Shown here: positions 9,501 through 24,141 of the stretch, piece after piece | Layout of the letters: each line of letters begins with the position of its first letter | Position numbering within the stretch: the first letter of the stretch is position 1 | DNA from: Pelomyxa schiedti | Lineage: Eukaryota; Evosea; Pelobiontida; Pelomyxidae | Assembly (NCBI GenBank): GCA_020536535.1 | Contig: JAHLWZ010000423.1 | Coordinates: 187,840-251,839 of the forward strand | Length of the DNA: 64,000 bases | Reading direction: 5' to 3' | The notes under the pieces: generated by a model | Databases searched by the model: none | What the model saw: the letters and a program-made list of their open reading frames with translations, nothing else | Told to the model about the DNA's origin: nothing | Position numbers and translations under genes: made by a program

Positions 9501-12500
9501 GCATTGGAAATTTCGATACTGTGATCCGGGGAAATGAGAACTTCAATAGAGGGAGAGTAATCACTTGAGTGAAGATTCTCTTCTACGTCATTTGGTCCAC
9601 CAGTGGCAGATACTTGTGATAGTTCGGTTGTATCTTGGATTTCTGGAATCGGGGTAGTTTCCCTCATATCGGGAACTTCCAGGTTATGGAAGTCATCTGT
9701 TGCCTCTGGGACTTCAGTTGTATCCGGTACTTCTGGGATGGGAGAAGTATCTCGTGCATCGGGAACTACCAAACCAAGTGGATTATTTTCATTTGTATTG
9801 GGCACTTCTTGTGCGTTGGGAGTATTTGATGTATCTTCTGGATTGTTCAGGCACATATCCACAATTTCTGGACTACCAGTATTTACTAAAGGCTCGCTAG
9901 AAAATACTGTTTCACAGTTCTCATTCTGTGCGTTTTCATTGTCACGTGGCTCTGGCTCTTGTTGAAAGTCAAATTCTTCCAGAATTTGGTCTACTTCCAC
10001 TGGTCCTATGTTACTGTCTCCATACTCCACGTCATGAAAATGCGATGGGAGTTCCTTGGCAAATTCCTTGCTTGTGCTTTTGTTTGCTATCATATTTTCA
10101 TTTTCTATGACCTCAACAACCTCAAGTTGCTCTCTTACAGAAGCTTCAGTCGGGGGTTGAGGGTGGTCTTCTTTGGTGATCTGTTTACTTGAGGCACTTG
10201 GCTCCTCGAATGATGGTGTTTCCTTCGTCCTCAAGCCACTTTCAGAACTTTTAACGCCTTTAATGCCAGCCCTTTCAGTTTCTGCACAGCCACGAGGAAT
10301 CTTTTCTGCGGTACTGTTTATCTCATTTACATTCACAGAGGCTGCTGCCTCGTGCTGGTCGTGCTGGTTTGTCAAGAACGTCTAGAGGGAAAATTAGGTA
10401 AGTTACTGAATCGGAGTACCTTTTCCAGCCGATCCAAAAGAAGTATTCTGCGAAAATATGTATCAGCCAGAAGGTTTGCCTTGTCTCTTTCCAATTGATA
10501 ACTTGAGGAGACAAGTGCTAGTTTTAGGGACTGTGAAAAAGGTGAACAGATGGAAATTGACTAAGGCGTACGTTAGAGGGTTGCGCAGAGTCAGAATGCT
10601 CAAGAGTTTGCAGATAGGCACGGGCTTGTTGTAAAAGGTTTTGTTCTGTCAGTTGCATGCTACTCGGAAGCACAGTACCATAAGCAACTTGGCCTTGTGT
10701 CAACTGGCACACTGAATGTAAGGAAACTTCTTAAATATGTGTTTACATTTGATATGAAAGTTTTAGCCCATTCAATTTCAGTCTCACGCTCAAAGTGTGT
10801 TTCTGGAGTAGGAATTAATGTTCCTCCCTGAGCGGTGTTTTCAGCACGCAATTGTATAGAAGTCTGGGGCTCAAGGCCAAAACTGAAACAGTAAGTAAGG
10901 ATTTCAAGTTTTTCGATTTGAGCGACGAACGTTGTTTGAGAGCTGCTATCATGTGATTTCAAATTTCTTGCAGCTGTATTCACTCCTGGCTCGGGGGGGC
11001 GATATTGACTGAGTTGAAAGTCTGGTAAAGCTATTTTGTCCTTTTCTACTTGCAATTTGGAGCAATCGCGGTCTTCGGGCAAATAGCTTTGTTCATTTTG
11101 TAAAACCTCCGGAGGTTTTATCTGGGGAATAACGGGAATAGTGTATGAAACATCCTCATTCAATCCTGGTGTAGATTGCTGAACGCGCTTTGGAGGTTCA
11201 AGGATCTTGGTTTTGCTCTCCAGTTTAATTGTAGGGACAGTATTGGTAGGGAGAGGGGACTGCTCTGCAGGAGGACTACTAGTAACGGAACTTGAAAGAG
11301 CAGCAAATACATTTATTGGAGTGGAGAGTGAACTTTCCCCTGAACTGGGGGCTTCTGTATTTCTATTTTGGAAAACAGTACTGGACTGTGGCATGGCTTC
11401 TGAGGGTCCTCTTTGCCGCTGCAGTGCCCGAATTTCATCTTCAATAAGTTTTTGGGTAAGTGCTTGATTTTGAAGGACACTATTTAACGCCGTAGACTCC
11501 ACCATTTGTGAGACATGAAAAGCGTGAGTACTAGAAAGTACGGAAATCTGGTGTTCGTCATGTCTTCAATTTGAATTATTAAGAGGAGATGTACTTGTTT
11601 CAGTGCTTCCTCACATAATTTTATATGGTCCACATCTGAGGGCCACAGAGAACCGGCAGAAGGCGGAGGAATGTTATTGTGGTTTGGATGTACTTGAGGT
11701 TGTGCGTGTTCGGTAGTTACATTCCTGCTATGACATTTGCCAACGACAGTGTGAACGGGCCTTTCTGTGTAGTGGGAACAATGTACGTGTGGGTGCCTGT
11801 GATGATGTGAAACCATCTTTCTGGAATGTTTTCTCTGTGAGGTCATGACTTCTCGTTCGCATGTCCGTTGGGAGAGGGTTGCTTCTACCAGCTTGGATGG
11901 GGATGATAATTCTGTTGATTCCTCAAGGGTGGGCTCTTCGAGGGGTTGAGTATCCCCTGCATGCACTACTCCAGTATTGGATACTAGGAGCGGAATGATG
12001 CTGTATGGGTCGGCTAGGTGTGAGCTGTAGGAAGGCACATCAATTTGTTTTGCGGTTCGTTTTTTGTTGTATCGTCTCCATGCCCTTTGAATTATAACGG
12101 CTGCTCTCCATTCGATTTGGAGGGATGACCAAGTGAACTTTGGGCTTGAAGGTAATTGTTTGTTACTTGGGAGAAGGGGTTGAGCTTTGGTCGAAGAATG
12201 ACTCACTTCACAAGTATCCTTAATTGGGTTAATTCTTTCATTTAGTTTGAGCTCGTCACACAGAGGTCTAGGAGCGGTGCACAGCGGTACTACATTTGCT
12301 GACCAAGGAGGCCAAGGTGGTAAAGGAAGCGGGAGTGGCCCATTAGATTTTCGTGCTTCGAAACTGGGATTTGTTGGAGGCTGCGAAGGGGTTTTAGGAT
12401 CAAGTCGAGGGCGATGAACTGTGGCCTCAGGTGGATATTTTTGGGACTTGTGGTTTGAACTGGGTTGACTGGTTTGCTGGACACCATTGGCAGATACACC

Positions 12501-13451
12501 CTCTGAATTAGGACCAGTGTAACTGTTTCAGTTATTTAGAACTTGTTCATATTAGTATGTTAACAACCTATCAGGCAATGGGGTTGATCGCAGATACTTA
12601 AGTCGTTTCTTTGCAATAAACTCCTGTAGCAGTCAAATGACGGTCATATCACTGAAAAGCAAAACCTGAATTTTTTTTTGTTCCTCAGCTGTTCGAGGTT
12701 TTCTCTTAGAGACTTCAGCTGAACTGGAATCCACCACTCCAGGTTTCACTTTTGGATGATCAAACACTGGAACAGGAGGTTTGTGGTGATAAGCAGGACT
12801 TTCATTGGGATCAGGGTTTGAAGGCAGTTTTTTCTTAGTATTTGATCCATCACAAACTGGGGGATACTGTGTAACAGCATCCACACAGGTTGTGAAAACC
12901 AAATTTGGCACCTATGCACAACTATTAAGCAATAACCAGCAGTGTGTCACAAACAGATTGTTGTAAGCAAGTGACAGACACGTGGAAGCCACATTGATTG
13001 TTGTCACTTCCTTGCTGTGCATTTCTAGCATCCAGTCCATTGGAAGACTTAGTTCCAGTAGGCTTTCTGGCACCAGAAAAAGGAAAAACAAAAAAAAAAA
13101 AAAAAAAAAAAAAAAAAACGAAATCAATAACAGTAGGATGGAACTAGAAAATGCAAAGCACAATTACTTTGGCAGTGGAGCAGACTCGGGTACAGGAATA
13201 TCGACTGAATCCCAAACGTCGAATTTCTTTGTTGTAACACTAGCGGCAGTGTGTGCTGTTAATTCGGTAGTCGTATGGTGGTGGTGATGGTTACAGTGAC
13301 ACTGCTGTTGGTGTTGGTGTTGATGTTGATGGTGATGTAGATGTGCCGCTGGAGATCTAGATCTATGCCCGCTGCGGCGCCGTGCCTCTTGTTCAATTTC
13401 TTCTTGGTGCCGTGTGAAGTGATACGCCGGTTGGTCGCCGTTGTCTCTCAT
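6589..13451 (-). CDS. Very large IQ-motif, acidic low-complexity protein (possibly centrosome/cilium related)
   Basis: The gene starts at ATG 13451 (MRDNGDQPAYHFTRHQEE) and ends at DDTISIL just before 6589. His/Gln-rich and basic segments come first. An IQ motif (AAVIIQRAWRRYNKKR, about 12056-12113) suggests calmodulin or EF-hand light-chain binding. A single exon of more than 2.3 kb (about 8033-10375) encodes an acidic Glu/Ser/Pro region containing degenerate repeats around VPDTTEVPEATD and IPEIQDTTELSQ. Near the C-terminus a short hydrophobic motif recurs: DPLITDILSYLLNEAL, DALAESILNHLIDEV, and finally LADKVLLFLVDDTISIL. Spacing of this kind reminds me of the CEP350/FOP group, but similarity is weak and I do not assign it. 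The in-phase junction LLLDRLEK to TFLTNQHDQHE near 10375-10420 argues that both halves are one gene. Two adjacent genes remain possible. Function unknown. Confidence 0.6.
13090..13118. repeat. 29-nt poly(A) run (poly(T) on the coding strand)
   Basis: An uninterrupted run of 29 A on the + strand lies in the first intron region of the leftward IQ-protein gene. There it reads as a long polypyrimidine tract upstream of the splice acceptor. No target-site duplication or retroelement sequence adjoins it, so I treat it as a slippage-prone homopolymer. Confidence 0.85.
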
Positions 13452-13672
13452 GGTTGACACCCAGTCGAATTAATTGGAAATTACCGGAACCACAATTTAG
13501 GTTGGCGTGTGAGGCAACCGGTTTAATTTGGGGCTCGGGAGGCACCAACTCAACAAGGCACTTTGCAAGCTGTAAAAGGATGAGAAAGCACTTTTAATAA
13601 TGAGGCCATAGGCCGTTGAAATTTCACAGTGTTTGTCTGGACCTCTGATTTCCAGTTTTTCTTTTTCTTTTT

Positions 13673-15360
13673 TTAAAAATTTGTACAGCTGCCCACAAAC
13701 TGACAAAGGCCAAGGGCCACCACATCAACATTGAGGCTGTTTGTACTCTGGCAGTGTATACATCCACAAAGAGGGGTGTGTGGTGGGCCTGAGGGTGGTG
13801 CAACAAGCAGTGCTTTTTTGAGCTGTGGGTGTGAGTTTTTTAGATAACAGATTGACACTTTGGCACCATATCCAGCTGTTGTGGAACTACTGAAGGCTGT
13901 AACGCCAATCGTTGTGTATCCTGTGAGTGTGTTTAGTTGAAGGCGATTTTATATTTTGTGTTTGGGTTTGCGGTCAGGTTTAGGTTGTAAAATAAACCTG
14001 AGGAATATAGCATACCCTTGTCCAGAAATTTCGCTCTCGAGAAAAGAAAGCCGGGAGAAGAAGTGGTTAAAGTTTTGATGAGTCCGGACCAAAGTAAGTT
14101 GATGTTTTCCGTTGACATTGTCCATCTTGTAAACCTTACAATGATACTTAAGTCTAGCCACTAGAGTTAGAATTTCCTCGATACAGGGAATTGTACCACT
14201 CGGTATTTGTTGGTAGAATGGCATTAGCGACTTCACTTGGTGTGTCTGCGTTTGGGTTTGGGTTTGGGTTTGAGATTGTGATGCTGATTGTGAAGGTGCC
14301 TTGTGTGTTGGAGGCCGCTTCCGTGAAGATTCTTCCTGAGTTTTGTGATATTGTTGCATTTCAGATATTGTTTGTAGACATTTTAAGAGGTCTAGTTGTG
14401 TATTAGGTGCGCGTTGCTTTGGCTGTTCCGATTTTGTTTGATGATGTCTGTTATGCCGGGTGGGTAGCTGCTTCTTCGACTTTGGTGTTGGAGAAGGTGA
14501 GTGATTATCCACCATACTCCGGTTCCCTGGGCCGTGGGTTGTTTCTGTGCAAGGATTGGGTGACTGTGTGTCTGTTGGAGGGCTAACTGATGCCGGGGTG
14601 TGATCTGGAGTGGTTGTATTTGAATGGGGTGTTAAAATACATTGTGGGGTTTTTGGAGAAGCCGTTTGGGTTGGTGGGGCCTCAAGAGAAGAGTGCTTGG
14701 TGCTGGATGCATTCTTTGTGGGTTTTCTGTGACTATTGCCAATAATTTTAAATGACGCCGAGGTCAACAAACCACAAGGAAGGCTGTCCACAACCAATTG
14801 CAAGTCAGAACCAATGTGACTACAGGAGTAGATAAGTAATTGTCGAGGATGGGTGGTGGGCACATACGTGACTGAGGAATTGCATCTACATCGGCACTGA
14901 GAAAATTCGAAAAACTCCTTCCCATCTGATGATATAGTAGGTCCTTTTGGTGCAGCAATATGGACGAGTTTCTTCCCAGGAGAACAATGCATACACGTGG
15001 CAACTGTAACAGTTCATAAGTTTGCTCAAGGTTTATCAGGATATCAAACGTTACCACGGTCGGTGTTGCAAATACAGCACTTGGCGTCCGTTCCAGCAGC
15101 CCAAATTTGAGCATCAGTTGGACATCCACACACCTGTCTCCACCCTGGTGGGGCCACAATGTGCACCTTAACAGCAAGTCATTTTTAAAAAAGAACTTGG
15201 GAAGATATACAAAATAAGATACATAGCCTCAAATGAAACTCGCATTACGCCACGAAATGAAAAAAAAAAAGAGAAAAAATAAAATAAAAAGAATAGGAAT
15301 GCACACCGCAAAACGCGTTCGTTTGGCGATGGCCCGACAGGAAACAGCCAACTCCCACAT
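13673..15360 (-). CDS. Cys-rich protein of unknown function
   Basis: The probable start is ATG 15360 (MWELAVSCRAIAKRTRFA). An intron whose phases match joins this to VHIVAPPGWRQVCGCPTDA. A second intron (about 15003-15053) then leads to a clustered-Cys segment, CCICNTDR followed by VATCMHCSPGKK and later FSQCRCRCNSS. The pattern suggests zinc binding, but I recognise no named finger. A long Ser/Thr/Pro-rich and basic linker follows, with a QT dipeptide run near 14250. After that come a conserved-looking segment (IPSGTIPCIEEILTLVARLK) and a final exon, reached in phase from LESEISGQ to GYTTIGVTAFSS, ending CQFVGSCTNF. The last exon contains another cluster (CGCIHCQS). Function unknown. The start is less certain than the rest. 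Confidence 0.5.
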
Positions 15361-15651
15361 CTCTAAAAGAATAGTGTCAGGAAATCAAATCCTCTCTTAA
15401 AGTGATGAGACACACCTCGCTGCTCAAACTTTTTCGTTTTATTAACTTTCCTTTGCACTGAACTGAACGTTCGGTTTCTCCTATTTATTGACGTTTTTTT
15501 TTCTCCCCGTGCCTACACCTGGCCCTGTGGGAAAAACGGGGGAAAACAATGCAGCAGACTGTATGTCCTCTTTCTGTGAGAGCTTCTCTTCTTTTAATTA
15601 CGGACCTTCAAAGATCTGCATTCACAAACAAACAACCGAACGAAACCTCCA

Positions 15652-17690
15652 ATGGACAGGAACCTGGCTTTTCGCGCGAATGTTTGCCCACCTTTTTCGT
15701 CTGGGGTTCCGGAAAAATTGATGATCACGATGGCCGACCTTGGAGACGAAACGGCAGCTGGCTGCAGCGAAGAGAAAAGCAGCCTCGCAGCACCGCCGGT
15801 GCCGAGCTTCCGCGCCAAGCTCGAAGACGTGTCGGACGCCGTGATCGAGTATCTGCTGGGGTCGTACTGCGCCGTGTCGGACATCGCGCGGTTCTCGCGC
15901 ACGTGCCGCCGGTTCGCGCGCTTGGTCGGGCTCCCGGACCGCGAGTCGTCGCTGTGGCCCCGCGTCGCGTCGCGGTACCTGCGGGTCCCCGTGCGCCTGC
16001 TCGCCTCGGCCTCCCGCGACGACCTCGAGTCTCTGCGGCGGTCTTGCGGCTGCCCGGCCTGCGCCGCCCCGCCTGGTGGTACCCAACGCGCCAGTGCCGA
16101 GACGCCGTCGTGTGGCGGAGCAACGCCAGTCAGCAGTGCCGAGGCCAATCTCGGTGCCAGTCTAGACGACGGAGACAGTGAAAGCAGTAACGGCGATGGC
16201 GATGATGGTCACGACGACGACTACGACGGCGACAGGGGACACGACGGCGGAGACGTGCGCGTGCGAGTTACTTTCAGCAGCGACAGTGAAAATGGCAGTG
16301 GCAGTGAAAGTGACGACGGAGACGAAGATGTGGTGGCCGAGGGGGGCCGCGCAACCCCGGATTGTGGGACCAAGGGCGGTTGGGGCTGTGGGCTGTGGGA
16401 GCTGTTGGGGGGGCACGAGGCTCGCGACTTGGTTCGGGAGTTTGTGACTCTTCCAAGGAAGCCTCGTGCTGCTTCGATGATGCATTGTGATGAGGTTCTG
16501 TGGGCCGAGTTCAGCCCCTGTGGCACTTATCTGGCAACCGCTTCCAGAGACAGGATGCTTTTCTTGTTTAAGACTGAGTCCATCGTCAATGCGTGCAACT
16601 CCTCCGGCGTTTCTCAAGGAGGGGTCCATCAGGAGGGTGCACTTGTGAACCCGTGTTCTGTGTGGAGAGCAGGTTTCGACAATGCAAAGGTGTCCTGGAG
16701 CAGGTATGCTTCCTCCACACGGATTTCCTGCAGCTTATGGTATCCATGAACTCAAAGCGACTCCAAATTCTTGGTTGTGGACGAAGCAACGAATCATGGC
16801 ACATATGTTCGGCAGACTTCTTCTTCTGTTGTTTTTGAAGTCTCTGATGGAGCCTTGATACACAAAGCCATTCTTCCTGGCGGCCACGTATCAATTCTTT
16901 ATTCTGAGGTTTTGGTTTCTTTCCCCTAAAATCAAGTCCAGTTCTATTCCTATGCGTGGTGGATCGATGCTGGTGTGGTTGTATACCGGACATCACCATC
17001 TCAAGTTGTGATAAAGGACCTGATCCACAATACCTCACACAGTGCTACTTTTAAATTGCCACCCATGGTTTCGCTTCTGACACTTCCAGTGCCACAAAAC
17101 CAAGGAACTTACAGAAGCGTGATTGCAACTTTGAGTGGCCGTTCTATGTTTTCCGATGTTTGGTTTTACAAGCTGAATGAAGACCGGTCGAAATATGAGG
17201 TTTTAAACCTTCTCTTCCAAAAGAATTTGGACTTGATTCCCGTTCTCCCAAAAAACAAACAAACAACAAAACAAAGATTTGTTGGAAAGCAAGGCACTAC
17301 CCCAGTGTCATTGTTGGATATCACATATCACCCTGTGGGAAGTACATGATAACAGCGACGAGACTTGACACAGCACAAGACCAAGTTCACGTGTACTTGT
17401 GGTCTCTGGAACACCGTGCCGTGGTTCGGCTGTATGAATCGCACGGCCTCGCCACCATTTCACCCTTCACGTCCACGTTCATCCTCATGCCATGCTTTGT
17501 CAACAAGGGGCTGCGATACATCGCACTCCCTGACGAGGAAGGAAATCTCAGGCTGTGGAACACATTTTCTGGAAGCCTGGTGTGCCAAGCCAAGGCTCAC
17601 ACGAACTTGATCAGCCTCGTGGCATCGCACCCCACAGTTTGCTTGATGGTCACTGTCAGCGATGACATGAAGGTCCAGTTCTGGATGTGA
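15652..17690 (+). CDS. F-box and WD40-repeat protein (FBXW-type SCF substrate receptor)
   Basis: Three in-frame ATGs (15652, 15721, 15730) could start the protein, and the Met before ADLGDETAAG is a good candidate. An F-box-like helix set follows: LEDVSDAVIEYLLGSYCAVS then IARFSRTCRRFARLVG and LWPRVASRYLRVPV. A long acidic Asp/Gly/Ser insert (about 16150-16340) separates it from WD40 blades, such as DEVLWAEFSPCGTYLATASR and VSWSSDSKFLVVDEA (the latter recovered by an intron at about 16704-16757). The last blades read LLDITYHPVG...YMITATRL and YIALPDEEGNLRLWN, ending VSDDMKVQFWM. Such proteins dock on SKP1 through the F-box and present substrates on the propeller for ubiquitination. The 5' exon is strikingly GC-rich compared with the 3' half. 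Human FBXW5 is the closest architecture I can think of. The substrate is unknown. Confidence 0.75.
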
Positions 17691-17749
17691 TGTGTGCACT
17701 TATGATACGAAAAAAAAAATAGAAGTGGAAGGGTAAAGATTCTATTGTT

Positions 17750-20836
<3,087 letters not shown>

Positions 20837-21174
20837 TTTTGTTTCTGACAGTTGCCAAGGGATCTTAGACACCAGTACTAACTACAGGTGTTGTCTCAGG
20901 GGCAGGAAGCTGATCTTGGTAGATTCCCTTCCAGGGTCTGTGATTCCTCAGTGAACAAACTGTTCTCGTTTTTCGTACTCTTCCATCATTTTTCCAATAA
21001 GGTTCTTCCTTTCCACTACGGCTCTACCCCGAACGGATCCCAATCGGTCCATTTGCACAATCGAACTTCGATTATTTACCAACAAATCAACACAATAACA
21101 CCCCGGACTACCACTCCCACCCCACCGTACTCCCAACCAACAAAGCAAACAACATACCACACCCACCCACAATT
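20837..21174. promoter_or_regulatory. Divergent intergenic region
   Basis: A 338-nt spacer lies between the starts of SEC23 (leftward) and the type I membrane protein (rightward). Its right part is rich in C/A runs (CCCACC-like) directly before ATG 21175. I see no RNA gene or additional coding region. Confidence 0.5.
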
Positions 21175-22123
21175 ATGTCTATACGGTCGTGCACGTCGTG
21201 TATAAGCAGTCGCCGGCTAAGATCCCTCGCACTGCCAGTGGCCCTTCTCCTCAGTGCGGTTGCGATAGTTAGTGTCCAAGGACAGCCGGCGAGCACGTGC
21301 TGCAGCTCTCTGAGGGAGAAGGAGCACATTGGTAGGTATTGTGGGCTGGATAGGGACGTCACTACGTGTGGGTACAAGTACAACACAATGTGTCATGAGT
21401 GGAACGACCACGGCCAACACATAAACACTGCCACCAAAGTCGATCTCGTGTGTACAACCTTTTTTTTCTTTCTTCGTTTTTCGTTTCCATTTTAATTTTT
21501 TTTTCCCCCAGGCAGTTGAAACCATGATTAATGACGATGGGGAGGATTGCCTGAGGGCTTGGCTGACATGGGAATGCTCCTTGTGGTGCGTAACGTGCAC
21601 AGAAGGCGATGATGGAGCGTGGACATACCATGGCGCCTGCAGCAAGTTTGTTTCCCAAGCAAAACCTCCTTTTTAAAATGTATTACATTTGTATGGCTGT
21701 ATGTATATATGTTAATTTGTATTTTAATTCCAGATAGTTAAACGCAGCCCCTACCACACCAATCAAAATCCCACTTACACCACTATCTTTCAGCCTATGT
21801 GATGACTTCAAGAGCAAGTGCCCAACATTGGTCACTAACCCGGACTATGGTTCTATTTTCACTTGCAACAGTTCACTCTACAACTCAGACCTGGCAACAT
21901 GCAACAAAGTCAAATACTGGGGTCAGTTCTCTTCTTCCTTTGTGTCATTTAAATAACCATGTAAACAGACAACACACAGAACAACCTTGGGTGGGGCCTG
22001 ATGTCAGCAACTGTGTTCACGCTGGCTGGAATAATCGTAGCTGGATTCATATGGGAACTCTGGGGATACAACATGTATCAAAGATACCTTGACAAGAAAG
22101 TAACAACACAGCTTGGCCACTAA
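21175..22123 (+). CDS. Secreted Cys-rich ectodomain, single-pass type I membrane protein (folate-receptor-like?)
   Basis: Four exons with in-phase introns give a small protein. An N-terminal hydrophobic stretch (SLALPVALLLSAVAIVSV, then GQPAS) looks like a cleavable signal peptide. The ectodomain is very Cys-rich: STCCSSLREKEHIGRYCGLD, DCLRAWLTWECSLWCVTC, GACSNLCDDFKSKCP. A single transmembrane helix (MSATVFTLAGIIVAGFIWEL) and a short basic tail (YQRYLDKKVTTQLGH) follow. The order of cysteines and the tight motif with Cys-x-Cys spacing around ECSLWC recall the folate receptor / NPC1 N-terminal fold, but the match is weak and I offer it only as a hypothesis. It is predicted to sit at the cell surface or in an endomembrane with the Cys-rich part outside. 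Confidence 0.7.
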
Positions 22124-22268
22124 AACAACGAATTTTTAAACTTTTTTTTTGTTGCTTTGCCAAGAAAGAAAAAAGGTGTAAGGGGAGTGAGTTTTCTCCA
22201 CTCCCAATAAGGACTTTCTTTCACTTGAGTCTCTCCCGCAATAAAGCTACTAACCAGAAAGCCCCCAC

Positions 22269-23926
22269 TTACCTACGGCCGCCTCTTCCTCTTCCTCCAC
22301 CACCTCTCCCTCCTCGCCGTACTCCCCCACTGTGACCACCTCCTCTCCTGCCTCCTCCCATTCTTCCTCCTCCCCCCATTCTCCTTCCCCCACCTCCCAT
22401 CCTCCTTCCGCCGCCCCCCATTCTCCTTCCCCCGCCGCCCATTCTTCCCCCTCGGCCCCCCCTTGCTCCACCCTTGGTCTTGCCAAGAAGAGAGCCCCAG
22501 GTCTCTTTCTTTTCAGTTGCGGGAATTCTAGCTGAGACTTTCAAGTTTAATGCCGACGACTGCGGCGGCGGAGACACTGACGGAGGTGGCGGAGATGCGG
22601 CCGGTGGAGGAATGTTTTCCCAAGCCAGGATAGATGTCACACACTTTTTCTCGCCGTTCCCCTCTGCTGCCGGTTTGGTAGTGGCTTCAGGTTTCTTTGT
22701 GGTAAATGTAGTACTGGCGGTTAGACCGCCACCTTGCCGTAGTCCAACTCCACCTATTCTTCCCAGTCCACCTCCACCCATTCTTCCCCGGCCACCTGCT
22801 CCCATTCTTCCCATGCCACCCCCACTTCTTTGTGGTTGCGACCGCATGCCGCCACCAGAAGGGCTCCCTCGAGCAAAGCTGGAGCCAGATCCACCAAAGG
22901 AACCTCCCCCGGAACGAGTGGAGTTCAGAGAACCCCACTCTTCAGGAACTTCTTCAAGTGGTTGATGGGAATCACTTGGGGTCGGTTTAGGTTGCGGTGC
23001 CTTTGGAGGCAGTACACCTGCCGCTTGCTTTCGTGCCATAGCAGTGAAAATGTCGGTATTCTCCTCTTTACCTGTGCCCACTAATTTAGCGCTCATGGCA
23101 GCGCCACTCCCTACACTGTTGGTACTTGCCGGGGCATTCTTTGTAAGTTTACCGAGAAGGTGCTCAGCCATGTTATTCATAACAGGTTGTCCACTACGTG
23201 TTTTCTGGTTGAGCTTTCTGGTAACTTCTTGCCGTTGCTTAATATTTTGCTTGACCTGAGCTTCATGCTCCTCCTTTTCTAAGCGCTCCTCAAACTTCTC
23301 TCTCAGTTCATGAGCGTGCTGTGCATGGTATTTGCGTAGTGACCAAGGCAGATGTGCAGCATTTTTCATGTCTTCCTTTTTTTGTGCGTCATCTGTGCTT
23401 TCCTCTGGCTCATCGGCGGCAGGTTTCTCCAGCGCAAGCGCGAGAGCAACCGGATCAACTTTGACTGGAACAGCTGGGGACTTTGTTTGCGACACAGTTT
23501 GCCGTGCCTTCTTGGCTGGTGGTTGACCATTTACTGGAGCAGCTTCTTTGGGTGGCGTCTTCTTATCTGCGGGTTCGTCAGCATTTTCCGGGGTGTCCCA
23601 TGTCGCCTCATCGAGGGAAATTTTTCCAGAGAAGAACTGTCAATACGTTAAAGCTAGTGGGTGTATGTTTTTAATAGTAAAACCTTGTCGTAAAACCCGT
23701 CAGACGAAGCGTTAGTGGCAGCGTACTTGCCCTTGTACTTCTCGTAGATCCGCTTGGTCGCTCCCTCCACGTCCTCTTGTCTTTGTTTTCCTGTTGTTGT
23801 TTCGATAAACAGAAAAACTCGGGTGAGTGGCAGTCCGGGCAATTAATAAAAAGATTGTCATTGACATGTACCTATGGACTTGTACTCGTTGCGGCGGCGA
23901 CCTTCCTTGCGTTGCGGGGTCCACAT
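22269..23926 (-). CDS. Basic RGG/GGRM-tail protein, probable RNA-associated, unknown family
   Basis: Start ATG 23926 (MWTPQRKEGRRRNEYKS) is followed by an intron, then KQRQEDVEGATKRIYEKYKG, a second intron (about 23640-23685), and a long exon. The middle contains a charged predicted helix (YHAQHAHELREKFEERLEKE, then EHEAQVKQNIKQRQEVTRKL) leading into TRSGQPVMNNMAEHLLGKL, which looks like the best-conserved part. The last 150 or so residues are Gly/Arg/Met-rich, with tandem RRMGGGG units and a GGRGRGGRR end typical of RNA-binding, arginine-methylated tails. I do not recognise the family. A role in ribosome biogenesis or RNP assembly would fit the composition but is inference. Confidence 0.65.
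22270..22460 (-). repeat. Purine-rich tandem repeat encoding a Gly-Arg-Met array
   Basis: On the coding (minus) strand a unit of about 21 bases encoding GGGGRRM recurs four to five times, then decays into GGR/RGG tripeptides. The units are near-identical, indicating recent expansion or gene conversion within the coding sequence. Confidence 0.75.
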
Positions 23927-24141
23927 ATTCGTAGGTCAATTAAAATGCGATAGGCAACTGCACTTTAAGCCGAATCTTTTTCCTGTTTTCTGTGTGAGGC
24001 TGAACCTGTTCCACTCGGTGCCAGCACTTCTCGAGGAGGTTCCTATAGTAGCGACTGAGATCCCCCCAGAGTCCACCGGAGGGCAAATTTAATTGTGGAA
24101 AGTCTTTCAGTTGATCTGCTTAGTGAAATTGGGGCGTCGGA

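Noticed and set aside
13090-13118. Poly(A) run as a possible retrotransposon tail
   Set aside because: No target-site duplication and no adjacent retroelement or processed-gene sequence. It is better explained as a pyrimidine tract before an acceptor on the coding strand.
14248-14272. Run of TTTGGG units resembling an interstitial telomeric repeat
   Set aside because: It is in frame in a coding exon on the minus strand and encodes alternating Gln-Thr. Only about four units are present and no telomeric context exists.
15594-16148. Several long minus-strand open frames (up to 184 residues) in the GC-rich F-box exon
   Set aside because: High GC suppresses stop codons in all frames. The plus-strand frame carries the F-box and joins WD40 exons.
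22474-22965. 163-residue Pro/Ala-rich open frame on the plus strand
   Set aside because: It is the complement of the Gly/Arg-rich coding region of the leftward gene. There are no splice-linked conserved exons on this strand.
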